Shown here: positions 35,311-47,926 of the stretch, piece by piece | Layout: every line of letters starts with the position of its first letter | How positions within the stretch are numbered: position 1 is the stretch's first letter | DNA from: Hetaerina americana | Lineage: Eukaryota; Arthropoda; Insecta; Odonata; Calopterygidae | Assembly (NCBI GenBank): GCA_022747635.1 | Contig: JAKTNV010000010.1 | Coordinates: 42,494,527-42,558,526, forward strand | Reading direction: 5' to 3' | DNA: 64,000 bases | Notes under the pieces: model-generated | Database searches by the model: none | The model's input: the letters and a program-made list of their open reading frames with translations, nothing else | What the model was told of the DNA's origin: nothing | Translations under genes and position numbers: made by a program

Positions 35311-35454
35311 ATAATATTTGGACGGCACAATAGAACTCAAATAAAATAGTAACGCTTTAAAGGAGAAGGACGAAAGCTTAAACAATTTACCATGTGAGTG
35401 TCCTTTTAATTGTTACTATTTTATTTGTGTTCTATTGTGCCGTCCAAATATTAT
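35311..35454. repeat. Inverted repeat of the (TA)n-associated family, copy 4
   Basis: The 43-base arms at 35311-35353 and 35412-35454 are reverse complements with one mismatch. The right arm ends TTGTGCCGTCCAAATATTAT, shared with the units ending at 4115 and 20125. The loop contains AGAAGGACGAAAGCTTAAAC, in which GGACGAAAGC matches the right side of the hammerhead-like core at 4017-4046, followed by TGTGAGTGTCCTTTTAATTG. The whole is bordered by TA tracts on both sides, like the hairpin at 20168-20369. Confidence 0.85.
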
Positions 35455-35480
35455 ATATATATATATAAATAAATAAATAA

Positions 35481-35511
<31 letters not shown>

Positions 35512-35514
35512 TAC

Positions 35515-36879
35515 ATACATTCAAACACGAAATCCCGCCATATGGCGAAAAAATATTCATTCACAAGGAAATAGATATAAGGAAAACACAGACACACTCA
35601 CGCGAGCGCGCATGTATCTTTATCGCACGACAACATTGACATGACTTCAGCAGTTCAATTTACTGATCGTTCTAAGGAATATCATGAGACTGCTCCTTCC
35701 ATTATAACTCATCCACGTACATGATTACATGAGACGTATAGATAGCCACTTCATGATTATCTTAATGTAAAATCATTAAAGTTCATTCCGACTCAGGCAG
35801 CATAATAGATCACGGCCTCCAGCTAAGTTCGGGACTCTAATCCCGCCTTGAGCTTTGTTATTACGAGTATATTCTCGTCTTATGGATACTATGGAGTTAG
35901 CGGTCTCAATTGACATAGCACCGAAAATTCTAAGTTGCATGTATTACAACCATAGACAGACGATCTCGAGCCTTCCTTGAGATATTTCTTGTGAAAAATG
36001 TAACCATATTGTTTATTTTCATACTATTATTATTATTTGATAGCTAAGAGAGGAAATTAAAATAATTCACAGAACATTGATTTAAAAAAAAAGCTTTTTA
36101 AAAAATTTAAAAAAAATTCCTGAAACGCCGTCTGTATGAAAAGTCTGCGACGATGATCTCTCCAAGAAGATGTCCAAGGCCCGCGGTTGACCTCGTTTCT
36201 TTAATTGGGTCTCTAATTGAGCTCATTGATCTTTATTCCTCCAAGTTTCCCGCCACCCGCGCTTTCCCAAATAAAGGGTGTTTGGTTCACATGTCCGGCT
36301 ATATATTAAATGCAGCCATGACCACAGGGAATTAGGTCAGAATAGTTAGAGCGCAGCAGTAAGGGTTGACTCTTTCGCCAACCAGTAATGCCAATACTTA
36401 GGAAACCATTTTAATTAGTAAATCCTGAAGTCTACCGAAAAGCAGTCAAACAGAGAATATTTTTTTACAACTTTAACAATTAATTTCTGTCCATGCATTT
36501 ATTTCTTCAGAAATGCAAAGTCGAGCATCCCGTCCGGGCTGAATATTTATGCAGTGCGTTTTTATAATTCGTACTCAATTGGTCACCTATTCTAAAATCT
36601 TGGATTCTCGGGGTGAAGGCGTGGTGGTGGGAGTTGTCCACGAGAATATAAATTCAAAAACCTCTGATCGAAGATGTTGTCTGAAGTGCAATCTGCGATT
36701 CTTTTCCGAACTAGTGGCCATATAACAGGGGCAGCGCGGCTGAATTGCAAGCTAACCGTTTTGCTCACTCCGCATCTATTTTAAAATTTAAATTCCCCAT
36801 ATTAGAATATGCAGCGCCACCCCCGCGGGACATTCTAACCTGCTATTTGGACAAATGCGAGTCTAGTAGACCGACGACG
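35515..36879. other. No gene recognised
   Basis: AT-rich DNA; the 60-codon ORF at 36153 has no recognisable domain. Confidence 0.45.
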
Positions 36880-37480
36880 GTGAAAGGGGGTTGCTTTGGA
36901 AGGTGGGGAAGGGGAAGAAGGGAGGATTCCGGGGTGGTTGGAAGGATGCTTTAGTTATACACGGAGGTGGGCGATGAAGGGTTATAGGAGTAGGAATGAA
37001 CGGAAGGGTCGAGAGGAGGGGATAGAGGAGGATGGATCTCGGATGTGGGAGAGGGCGTAAAGGGAAGGACGGGGGGGGGATAGTGTTTCTGGGGAGGCGA
37101 TCGTTGAGACAAGGATTGAGTGGCGAGCGGATGGCACGGTGCTTGGTGCACATGTGCGGTCGTATTCGCTGCCGCGGTGACCACGGCGGCAGTCCTCCTC
37201 CCACCTCTGTCACCCCCAGGCCACCCCCTCGAGGAGACCCTCCCCTTTTTTTAGTCGTCCCCCCGTGCGCGCGCGCTGATAAAGGAATGCGGTGGCTCGT
37301 AACTTACTGTCTCTCTCTTCGTGTGGTGCGCTGCCATTGTCATGTAAAACTCGAGAGGTGGAGGATAGACAATCGGGACTCCGTTGGTGGTTGGTTCTCT
37401 TTCATGCAGGGACCGGGATATTAGGGGGGGGGTTCTCAGGTGAAATACAGAGGCATGGAAGGGGTTGGGTGACCTGACCT
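36880..37480. promoter_or_regulatory. GC-rich island with purine-to-pyrimidine switch
   Basis: Plus-strand purine-rich to about 37090 (GGACGGGGGGGGGATAG), then CpG-rich with a nearly palindromic CGCTGCCGCGGTGACCACGG near 37170, then C-rich to 37270 with GTGCGCGCGCGC. ORFs on both strands are low-complexity. It could be a regulatory island; there is no exon evidence. Confidence 0.35.
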
Positions 37481-40400
37481 CCGGTGGGCCACACAAGCAG
37501 GATGCGAAGGAAGCCGCAGAGGACAAGGTCGAGCGAAAGTACGCATGGATTTATTCATGCATGCACAATTTCCATTACCACCGCTCTAGTATCGTCGTGC
37601 AGCATACCTGTATTGCCATGGCTATTTAAAACGGTCTCAGAAGCCCATCGGCATAATGAGCTTTTAAAAATTCAAGTGTACGATCTGTTTCGGCAAATTT
37701 AGCTAGAAATAAATGTGTTATTAACGAATAAAATATCCGAAATATATGTTTGCTTCCTGTTTAAGTTAGCGTTTAATTTGGATTATGGTGTAACATTTTT
37801 TCATGTGTTTCTTGCAGTAGTTGTGGTCTGTTCAACGAGTAATACATGTGTGGCGATTAAACAATGGGCTCTAAAATCTAGCAGCACTTGTTATTTTTAA
37901 CACGTTTTTCATAAATGCTTGTATTTATGCACAAATATTCTGACGCCAACTTTGATTTGTGGTACTGAGTCTTGTTCCAGAGTGCAAAATGGCTTAATCC
38001 TTCATTATCCGTACGATATACTCTACATTACATGAAAGATTCTATCAGAATTTAATAAATCAAGAAAATCCAAAAAATTCTAATTGATGATTTGATGTCT
38101 AATAGTATTTGATGACAATGTAAAAATGTTAAATGTATTGAATTTTTATTTTCAATGAATGAGCAGTTGTTGGAAAAAGTGGTAGTACTAAAGATAGCGT
38201 AAGAGAATTATTATTATTCATGTAGTACGTACCTGGGCTTGGCGTGAGGTTGCTACCAATGGCAACGAAACACCCAGAAGAGGGAGTACTTATAATGAGC
38301 GAAGGCAGAGATCTCAGTAGGTAGTGTAGTGATTTTCGCCTCAGTGTAGGGATCAACGGTTGAATTATTTGCGATTTGGAAGGCGGGAAATCGCAATATT
38401 TTATTTCGAGAAACGACTGTTCACCGTCTTTTCAATAGTCAAATATCAGACATGTGAAACCCAATTGGGTGAAACATTGCTGAGATAAGGTGGTCGACCT
38501 TTCGGAGCGAGTAGTGGGAACATCTCGAGAAAGTTTCTCAGTCAAGTAATCTGAGATTGACAAGTAGACACTTTGAACACATTAGTCACAATTAGAAAGT
38601 ATTTGGTAATAGTTTGGATAGTGGATAAATTAAATATATGTTGAGCCTGAAGTACGTAAAAATACAGTTTGCCGTAGAAATGTAGTAGATTTACGATACA
38701 TAAATATGACGCCCAGCTATAGGACCTATGAATGGAAGCAGGAAAGATTGCTAGCATGATCTTGTCAGCCTTCTTTCTTTCTCTGTCATATACTTTTTGT
38801 TTACTTTTCCTGCCATATGCTTTTTGTTATTATCTATCATGGGTCATCTTTTGGGACTAAGGTTGACAGTCATGTTTTTAAAACGGATTCTTGTTTTGGA
38901 TCCGCAAATTATTTGTTGATTTTGTAGTACCCTGGTGAAGAACTGAGGTAAAACATCAAACTGTCACTCTTTGCGAATTAAAATCTTCTGGAAAATCTTA
39001 TTCTGAAACTTGCAAGCATTCAACAATATTTTGCAATTTTTTTATATTATAAACATAATATTTTGATTTTTTAGTTCCCGCGCATTTATTTGTGTATTAT
39101 TTTCTCGTATTATTTACGGGTCAATTAACGTTATAAAGTTTGGTGGGAGTCTTTCCTATGTAATGAAAAATCGATTTATAATTTTCCTCAGCACCATCCC
39201 ACGTGATACCGAATGACAAGGGCTAATGTTTTCTTGTTTTCTTACAATTCCTTGACTCTTTCACCTGTTTTAATCAAAGATGGATCATTATAATAAGGAA
39301 AACATATTGAATTATGCAAATATTAAGTGAATGATGGCAACATGATTTCCTGTAAAAAGAACATGCTGCTAATAATTTCTTCTGCAAATTATTTGCCTAA
39401 GGCTTTGGTATTTATGTGACCTATTCGACCTATCCCTGTCATTTTGTAGGCCTTTAAGAGCATCAAATAATGTTTTATTGAGTGTATATTCCTATTTATG
39501 GAAGAAAAAAAATAATTTTTCTCCGTAACCGTTCACACCGAAGAGACGTTCATTTTAAAGTAGTTTGTCGGTAGTGATATCATCATGGTTTAATTGATAT
39601 GGTGCATATAAATTGATGTGCCCGTTCACTTATTCTCAAAATCATATTTTTTCCTTTCAAGTGCTGGTTGATATAACATGTGAGATCCATGCATCAGGAT
39701 TCATGACTCGCCGTGATAACAAGAAGGAGATCGCAAAGATAAAAAGATCCTATCAAGTTTCATTGAACCACCAAATCTGCGTCTTTGGTTATCAAACATA
39801 ATTTGTCAAACTTATTACTAAAAACAATTAAGCTTGTAAGGAAGTGGCAGGCACTATCAGACACTTTAAGGGCAAACTTTCTCTGACCAAATGCATGGAA
39901 TTTCTGATAGGTAATTGCTTCCTTAGTCCCTTACGATTTCACATGAGGGCCGCAATCGTCATCCGACTTCCTCCCTTTCTCTCCTTCGTGACGAAAAAAC
40001 TAAGGTGAGACGTTGCCAGGAAAGATTCGTGAATAAGATAAGTTTCCTGTGATGTGGTTCTCATATCCTCAGAAGATACGCGTGACTCACAGTTCGCTGG
40101 TGCCCGTCGGTAGGGGAGTTCTAAAAAAGTAGGATTGACTCGCCAGCCACCGGTGAATTCCATGTAGAAAGGAAATAGGAAGAATTAAACGGGTCTTCGA
40201 ACCAGGAGGGAGAACGTGCGTTTACCTCTTCTCTCAACTCTCTGTCGACGTGAAAAAATGAGTCACACCATACCAATTTGCGTTACACAGAAATGATACT
40301 AACTCTCGTCTGTTCTTTAGTTTTATCCTCTTAAATATGTGTACTCGTATATGATGATGTAAAAAAGATCTACCGTATGCTTATATTCTATATGCTATTA

Positions 40401-40544
40401 TTTATTAAGAACACCGAAATCGGCGAAAGCGGGGCGATTTTTTCTAGTCTTGGTTTTGAGAGTAACTGGCGTAAAAGAAATACTGTAAATAACTTTTACC
40501 GAAAAATGTAGTTCAGTGTATGTGCCTGTATGTTAATGATTCAT
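37481..40544. other. No gene recognised
   Basis: Mostly AT-rich. A weak tRNA-like stretch near 38310-38375 has a CTCAGTAGGTAGTG block followed by GGTTGAATTATT, but it is too degenerate to call. Confidence 0.4.
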
Positions 40545-41048
40545 CTAATTGGAAAGCCGAACATACGCGGTCATACATTGATTACTTGCAAAAAGAACGC
40601 ACGATAAATTGAGGGTATTATGCGTCGTTATTGCACCGGTTGAGCGAAGAAATCAAGAAAAAACGTCCTCATTTGGCAAAGAAAAAATTCTCTCCCATTA
40701 AGATAATGTACCTTTGCAGTTTCGATCGCGCAAGTTATGGAATTAAAATTCGAATTATTACAACATCCACCGTATTCACCAGATTTGGACGCCAGTGACT
40801 TTTTTCATTTCCAAATTTTATATAATTGCTCTCGGCGAAAACTACTCACATTGAACGAGGAGGTCATCGCCAACACAGATGCCCATTTAGGGCCTTCCGA
40901 AATCATTTTTGGATGGCTTGAAAAATTTATATATACGCTGGAAAAATGTATCTAGCTAAAAGAATATCATGTAGAAAAGTAATAAACAAACATATCCAAA
41001 ATAATATCTTTTCCTATTTTTTCTAAAGGACTAATTGAACGACCCATG
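40545..41048 (+). pseudogene. Mariner transposase C-terminal half and 3' end
   Basis: Plus-strand fragments: YASLL followed by RLSEEIKKKRPHLAKKK near 40630-40685; a decayed second catalytic block (DNVPL instead of DNAPxH) near 40700; then in the 40737-40955 frame FELLQHPPYSPDLDASDFFH, containing the third catalytic aspartate in SPDLxxSDFF, LTLNEEVIANTDAH, and LEKFIYTLEKCI at the end. The 3' terminus is probably near 41048 (GGACTAATTGAACGACCC). The N-terminal half and left terminal repeat are missing. Frameshifts separate the two blocks. Confidence 0.75.
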
Positions 41049-44000
41049 TAGCTAAACCAGACTGCCTTCGTTACTCGATTTTTCGGGACGAATTATGTAG
41101 GTTTTGCTTTATTCTACCATTTTAGTTTATTGGTGTAGGTTTTGCTGTATTATATAACTTTAGTCACATTTTTGTCATTCGTAATGATTTTCCACATGGA
41201 GGGGCACTGGGACTCGCTCCAGATCAGGAAAAATTTACTTGATCCAACCCTTTATGTTACAATCACATTTTCATTTAGATTGCCACCGCATACAGTCGAG
41301 TGAAATGACTCTAGGCTAGTTCATGGTCTAACGACGGAGGTCGCGTACTACCGCGAGCCATGGAATCCAGATATTTTGCCGCTTTAGCTATTTTACACAT
41401 GATAAACCCACATTTCTCTTATTCCTCTTCCCCTGTTAATGTCGTATCATCAGCTGGTCCCATTGATCCTTCGGTTTGAGCGCTGGCCCGATTACGCTCG
41501 GCGCAAATGCTGACACGACTCCAGTTCCCGTCAGAGTTGTTCGGACGAGAGGAATGAGGTAATGCACGGGTGACCTCTTGCTACATATCAAGAGGCACGA
41601 GGAGTACGTGCTCCAGGTGACGAAAGCGACGGTCGGAGGCGTTAGTGGCATGAACTGCTCCAAAATAGATGTAGTCACTCATTGCTGCGAACATACCTAC
41701 TGTTAATCGTGATTTTGAAGAAGTATTCTCCTCCATTAGAGACTCATGATTTGACTAGTTGGTGAGATCTTATTCACGTGGCCTCTATCAGCGAAGGGGG
41801 AGACCAAATGCAGCTCAGTAGCTAGGACGAATCATGTTTTTATGGTTTGAAGCCGGGAGGATTTTTTTATTTAAGTGGTTATTTTAACGAACGGAATGAT
41901 TTGAAAGTTGTCTGCCAGAAGATTTCTAAAGGAATCGAATATCATGAATATATTTATGCAAATATAAATGAGAATTTGAAAGTGACGTAAGAAGGACGTG
42001 ATGAGGTATATCTAACTAATGAATGGAGTTTCTATGTGCCTCCTCAGGAACGTAATTCTCAGATTTCATCATGATCATGTTTAACGTAGGCACAAACAAT
42101 AATTAAAGTTAAAAACTAATTATAATTGATTAAAATTATTTCAATTGCAAATGGTACTGGTAAGACCGGTACTAGTATATTCCATAACATTTTTAATTCG
42201 CCACTTGATTTCGCGTCACAATATTTTAAAGCAAATTTTATAATGACATTCATATAAATAAATGGCAGTCAGGCATGGAAAAATAATTATTTACGCTATG
42301 TTCTGTTATGTTTGTAAGGCATGAAATAGGATCTATGGACAATTTTAAGATTTCGACTACGAAACTATAAGATGTGCATCCGAGAGAGAAATAATTCGTG
42401 TGTGGCAATATTTGGACGGGGAACGAAAATCAAACTGCTAGTCGGTAGAAACATGAAAAGAAAAATGGTAAATCTATAAACTGTAAAGGAAATTACAGTG
42501 AATGTGTCAAAGGTAACGTTGTTGAGGTGAATATTCTAAACTATAATTTGAGAAGTATGTAAAAATTATATTTTGGTGCCAATATAAACCACTCAAAACT
42601 CGGATGAGCCAATAAGAAGTGTTATTTTATGATAAATGGAATAGTAAACCAACTCCAGAATGTTAGATGAAATTAAACTACCAATGCCGAAAAAATACCT
42701 ACTTGAATGCAGAATGAATTTATGGAGAATATAATGCACCTTACTTAGGAATCATATCTTTATTCCCGCGATTTAGGGACTTTGTCAGCGATTAAAAGTT
42801 AACCGAGGTATCTTCTAAACAAAACTACCAATATAATAGATACGGATAAAAATGGGACGTTATTTATTAGATAGAGTCCATAATCTTTCAAATTGTAGAT
42901 TTTGCTAATGTGATTTCCTTTATCGAGCGTATATTATTAATCTGAAACTATTAATGTTACAGATGTTACTTCTCGTTTAATACTGTCAATTCATTAATCT
43001 CTAATCAGGGAAAAGGAGTTCTCGGGTAGATGCCATGAATATTTCAATTTCGATGAAGCAATCGACACGCAATCTTCGCAAAAAAAGATACAAAAAATAT
43101 TTTAATAGTATTTATGAGAAACTTCTGCATTGGTTTGGACTACAGACATCGTTAAAAAGCTGTCATCGATGGATTGAGACTGAAAGAGGCAGATGCAACA
43201 TTCGGCGTATCACAGAAATAAAAAGGCCTCATTTAGCGTAGCCCTTTCATTGAGGCAGTGGTGGACTGGTGTATTTCGAAGAATCTCCTCCTGCAAGCAC
43301 TCTCTTTTTCTGTAGTAGATAGCCTTGAGCCCCTCTTCTTGCAGAAACAGAAAGGCACTCTGGTATGGATTGTTTCGCTCTGTTTCCAGCGTCTCCTTCT
43401 TGGTCGCATTCTCTCAGCATCCGGCAGTGCGTGATGTATCATCTCGAGAGGCAGTGGCAGGATGCCCTGTACGCATTTTGTTATCTTCAAAATACACGAG
43501 TTCCATTTAAAAAAAAAGATCTTGCCTTTCCCCTTTAAGGCCAGGAGGAGGGATTCCTTCATAGCTAATCATCTCTCCACACCCGCATCCTGTTTACTCT
43601 TCTCCCTCTATTTTATTAAACGGGTTGGGCGTTTGAATGGAGACGAAATGATGACTCGTCTCGTTAGCGTTCCTTCTATCGCCCGTCTGTAGTTGATTTT
43701 CTTCGTGCATTCCATCGACCTTATGAAAGGTCTTTCATCCATTTCCTGTTATTCTTAGGAAAAGCGTTGCCTTGTCACAGGTTTCATTCGCTAGGGTTAT
43801 CGACCTGTGTACTTATCACGATTGACTGGTCGAGTGGGAGGAAAAAACGGATATACCGGCATTAGTGCCTCCGATTGGCCCCTACTTCATCTAGTTCCCA
43901 GAATCAATAAATATGAAAACCGCTATACAAATTTTACTGTAAAATATCGAAAATATTTTACCTCATTAAAGTTTTTAAAATATATAATTGGCTTCTGTAA

Positions 44001-44499
44001 GTTATTTTACCATTTAAAAAATTTTATGTCCGTTTTTTACTATCCCCTCTGGTCTTCGCTCATTTAAATACATTTCATAACACCATGGAATATTTTTTGA
44101 GGCGTTTTGCATGAGATCCAATATTATTTGGTGACCCACCGTCAGGCGCCATCATCATCGTCATCATTGGTGATCAAACCGAGAGTTGATTTGCAGCAAC
44201 TCTTTTATTTATACTGTTACCCTCCAAACTATTAAACGATTTAACATCTTACCCTGATGGTGTAGCTTTGATGCAGCTCATGATGCGATTCACCCTAAAA
44301 TTCGACACCGTAGGAGCGGCGCAGTTACACGTTAACGGACTGATTGATTTTCTTGCACAAAAATTAATAGGTGCATGTACTTGTTTGTATTAGTTGCTCA
44401 AATTTATTTGAATGTGTGTATGTTAAAATAAGTCTTGCATTACAAAATACGTCTGTTTGTCTGCGTATTAGCATTTTTGTTATTATCTCATGCAGTTGT
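41049..44499. other. No gene recognised
   Basis: AT-rich DNA with a slightly GC-richer part at 43230-43800. The ORFs at 41436, 43035, 43233, 43325 and 43807 carry no recognisable domain. Confidence 0.4.
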
Positions 44500-44580
44500 A
44501 CTCAGTTTTCGCGGGAGGTGTCCTAACATCCCCCGCCACACGCCCTTTGGGGCGGCCTGCGGGGCATAGTGTGGATATAT
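44500..44580 (+). mobile_element. CR1-like LINE 3' end fragment
   Basis: CCTAACATCCCCCGCCACAC, then GCCCTTTGGGGCGGCCTGCG and GGGCATA, match the 3' hairpin of the LINE ending at 11995, with two extra Gs in the loop and a decayed TGTGGATATA tail. Some upstream 3' UTR may be included but is not clearly alignable by eye. Confidence 0.75.
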
Positions 44581-44813
44581 AAATATAAAATTACTGAATA
44601 AAACCCACTTTTTCTTCCAAGTTTAAAAAGTGTCAACCGTTTAATTTTTCATTATATATTCTCAAATATTAAATCAGACCATAAGATTCCTAGAGAGTGA
44701 ACTGATAGGATACTATTTTGACTATCAATGGAGTTGCAATATAACGCATATCTTAATTATTATTTAAAAAGTTCTATGGTCTTACTATTTAAATGATTTT
44801 ACGCTGTTTCCAA

Positions 44814-45055
44814 CCAATCATCTTAATCAACTCAAAGGCTGGTTGGATTTGTGATGTACAGTTATAGGGCTAGTGAAATTTGTTTATTGAGTAAGGTCCG
44901 TTCTAGTTAAGCAGTTCTTTTCCAGGAAGATCTGGTGCTCCAAAAATCACACGGTTTGGTTGAAGCTCAGAGCATTCAGAGGTATCACTCGGATTTGAAC
45001 CTTGACCCTCAGTTAGTGGTCAAACACTCAATTCAGTACGTTATTTATTATGCCG
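44814..45055 (-). repeat. tRNA-derived SINE, copy 4
   Basis: On the minus strand there is a B-box-like GGTTCAAATCC, a TGTGATTTTTGGAGCACCAG block and GGAAAAGAACTGC. The end (AACCAGCCTTTGAGTTGATT) matches the ends of copies 2 and 3. The middle has small deletions. Confidence 0.6.
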
Positions 45056-45264
45056 CTCAATTTTATTTTTACTTTCGCAGATACATATAACTTAATCTAA
45101 CAATGAGTTATAGGAAGTGAAAGCCTTAATTGACAAGAATTTATTGATTTAAAGGGATTATAGCCCTTACACATTTAATTTTTTTATAAAACTCAAAAGG
45201 TATGCCATATACTACCTTGATCAAAAATTTCCCGGAATTTATTCAGAAAATTAAAAATACAAGT

Positions 45265-46260
45265 TTATTCATCTAAATCTATATTGTCCCCTTCAAAGTA
45301 ATCCCCATCGACTGCAACACACTTATGCCAGCGCTTGATCCAATCCTCGAAACATTTTTTATATTCGGTTTTCGGTATGTCCATCAGTGCTTCCTGCGAT
45401 TTTTCCATTACTTCCTCTCGGCTGCTAAAACGCGTTCCCCGTAATGGTTTTTTTACCTCGATTGAACAGAAAGAAGTCACAGGGAGCCAAATCAGGTGAA
45501 TTCGGTGGCTGTTGGATGGTATTTGTTGCATTTTTCGTCAAAAAATTACGAATAATGATAGCACTGTGCGACGGTGCGTTATCAATCCACGAGTTTTCTG
45601 CCCACATTTCTGGTCTCTTTCGGCGAATTGCTTCACGCAAACGTCTCATAACGCCCAAATAATACTCTTTGTTTACTGTCTGGCCTTCTGGCAAAAATTC
45701 ATGATGCACTGCACCGTTGTAATCCATGAAAACCGTCAGCAGTGCCTTCTTTTTTGACTGAAAACGACGTGGTTTTTTTGGTCTCGGCTCATTTGGTGAA
45801 CGCCATTCACTTGCCTGATGTCTGGATTGCGTGTCGTACTCATAAACCCACGTCTCGTCTCCAGTAATGATCCTTTTGATGAATGTGGGATCGGATTCAG
45901 CCTCGCAAATCATGTCTTTTGCGACGTCAACACGGTCTCTTTTTTGCATGAAATTGAGGTCTTTGCTGCTACACGACGGAAACCCAAATCATTAACCACG
46001 TCTTGGGCGGATCCATAGGCAATGTTCAAGTCCTCCGCTATTTCTCTGATGGTTAATTTGCGGTTATTGACCAACATTTCTTTTACTTTATCAATTTTTT
46101 CACCGACTTTCGATGTCGATGGTCTGCCACTGCGTTCATCATCTTCGATTGACTCACGACCACTTCTGAACCGCTCGTGCCACTGGTAAACGACCGTTTT
46201 TTTTAGAGAATCGTTGCCGAAACACTTTTCCAACATTTCCAACGTCCGTGCCAATTCCAA
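45265..46260 (-). pseudogene. Mariner A transposase, downstream part (broken)
   Basis: Minus-strand translation after the LINE gives TLEMLEKCFGNDSLKKTVVY and WHERFRSGRESIEDDERSGR (helix-turn-helix domain), then a frameshift near 45960 at the same place as in copy B. The next frame (45949-45425) contains ITGDETWVYEYD with the first catalytic aspartate, and WIDNAPSHSA with the second, but the residues LHH before it are deleted. NSPDLAPCDFFLF (third aspartate) follows, then a 1-bp insertion shifts to the frame 45531-45265, which ends in GDYFEGDNIDLDE. Three independent lesions plus the LINE make it inactive. The plus-strand ORFs at 45444, 45512 and 45818 are shadows. Confidence 0.92.
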
Positions 46261-47926
46261 TTCTCGTGGACGGACCCCCGTTACTCCGGTCGGGGCTCCA
46301 CTGTGTTGCCTTTCCAGCCGCCTAGGCTTCTAAGGCAGGGCGTCGTCTTCTGCGTTGTCACGGCGTTCTGGCGATCCCTGCTACTGAAGCCTGGGCCTCT
46401 TCTTCGCTGGGAGGGCATCTTGGCGATCCATGCTCGCAATGGGGCGCTTATAGCGGTCCCACGTTGAAACCTGGATCTCTCCGAGGCGTCGGATGGTGGC
46501 GACGTCTGAATCCGCAGCCCTCTCGAAGAATCTTCGAGACAGCTCCGGAAGAAGGACGTTCAGAGGTTCCATGTTCCCGTCCTGGTGCATCTCTTCCACG
46601 CGGGCGTAGCGCCCGCATCCCAAGATGCACCGTAGCGCAGAGTTCTGCACCACTTGGATGAGAGCGAGGGTAGACTTCGGCACTCCTGACCATACCGGCG
46701 CTGCGTACGTGATGACAGGCAACACGCACGCTCGGTACAGTCGACGCTTCGTTTCCGAGCTCAGGACCCCCGGACGAATAATCGGCCGAAGCCGGTTAAG
46801 CGCCGCGAAGGCCTTCCCTCGTACACGTCGCGCTTGGGCGTTCCAAAGGAGTTTCCGGTCCATCAGCACTCCGAGGTAGAGAACCTCGGATTCCCACGGA
46901 AGGGTGACTCCATTCACCGACAGCTCCTCTTCTGTCGGCGCTCCTCTGCCGGTATGGAAGACGATTGCCTTCGTTTTCCCGGCATTGACTGCAAACCGCC
47001 AGCGACGATACCACGAAAGTAGCTCGTCGACGACGATCTGCAGCCTCTCCACGGCGAAAGATATTCGCCGGGAGCTGCACAGGAGCGCCGCGTCGTCCGC
47101 GTATAGTGACAGGACCTCGTGCCTCCCATGACTCCTGGGAATGTCATGGGAGAAGATGTTGAATAATACTGGCCCGAGAACCGAACCCTGGGGGACACCA
47201 GCGGAGATCCGGTGCACCCCAGAGAACGAGTCAGACCAGGAAACGACGAAGGTCCTGTCTCTTAGGTAGGAGCGGATCACCTCGATGATCCACGTCGGGA
47301 AGTGGAGTCTCCGCATCTTCAACAGCAGTGCCTGGTGCCAGACGCGGTCAAACGCCTTGCTGACGTCGAAAAATGCGCCTGCCACAGACATCTTCCTGTT
47401 GAAGGCGTCCGTGATGAAGTCCGTGGTTCTCACCAGCTGATGGACCGTGGAATGCCGCTCGCGGAAGCCGAACTGCTCATCCGGGAGGATGTCAGCCTCT
47501 CGGACGAAACCTACTATCGGCTCCAGCAGAAGTCTCTCGTACATCTTCCCGAATCCGTCGAGTAGAGAAATGGGCCGGAAGTCTCCGGGTCCCACCTCCG
47601 TCCTCGACGTCTTCGGGAGACATATGATCCTCGCTCTCTTCCAAGTGGTCGGGAAATAGGAAATCCTGACGCAGCCGTTGTAGATGCTGGTCAGGTACGC
47701 CACCGCTGCATTCGGAAGTTCCCGGATGACGATATTGGGTATATCGTCATTTCCCGGGGCTTTCCTCTTGCGTAAGCAGCGTATCATGCCCAGAACGTCC
47801 TCCTTCCGGAACTGGGGAGCAGCCTTAGCATCTTCAGGGGCAGCATTCACCGCTTCCTCCGACACCGCGATCTCCTCCTCGATGGCCGCCGAATCCGCGT
47901 TCCCGGGGTTAGGACTGAAGGTGCCC
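46252..47926 (-). mobile_element. Jockey-type LINE inserted in mariner A
   Basis: A 1675-bp minus-strand insertion is flanked by identical 14-bp copies of TCCAACGTCCGTGC (46238-46251 and 47927-47940), the duplicated mariner target. It contains the 3' part of a reverse transcriptase ORF ending at 46381, a short 3' UTR of about 130 bp, and no poly(A); the 3' end reads GAGAATTGGAATTG. The 5' end is truncated before the RT domain. The DNA is GC-rich (roughly 55-60% by eye), unlike its surroundings. It is younger than mariner A. Confidence 0.95.

Noticed and set aside
38310..38375. tRNA-like stretch
   Set aside because: The A-box and B-box matches are weak and no acceptor stem can be drawn.
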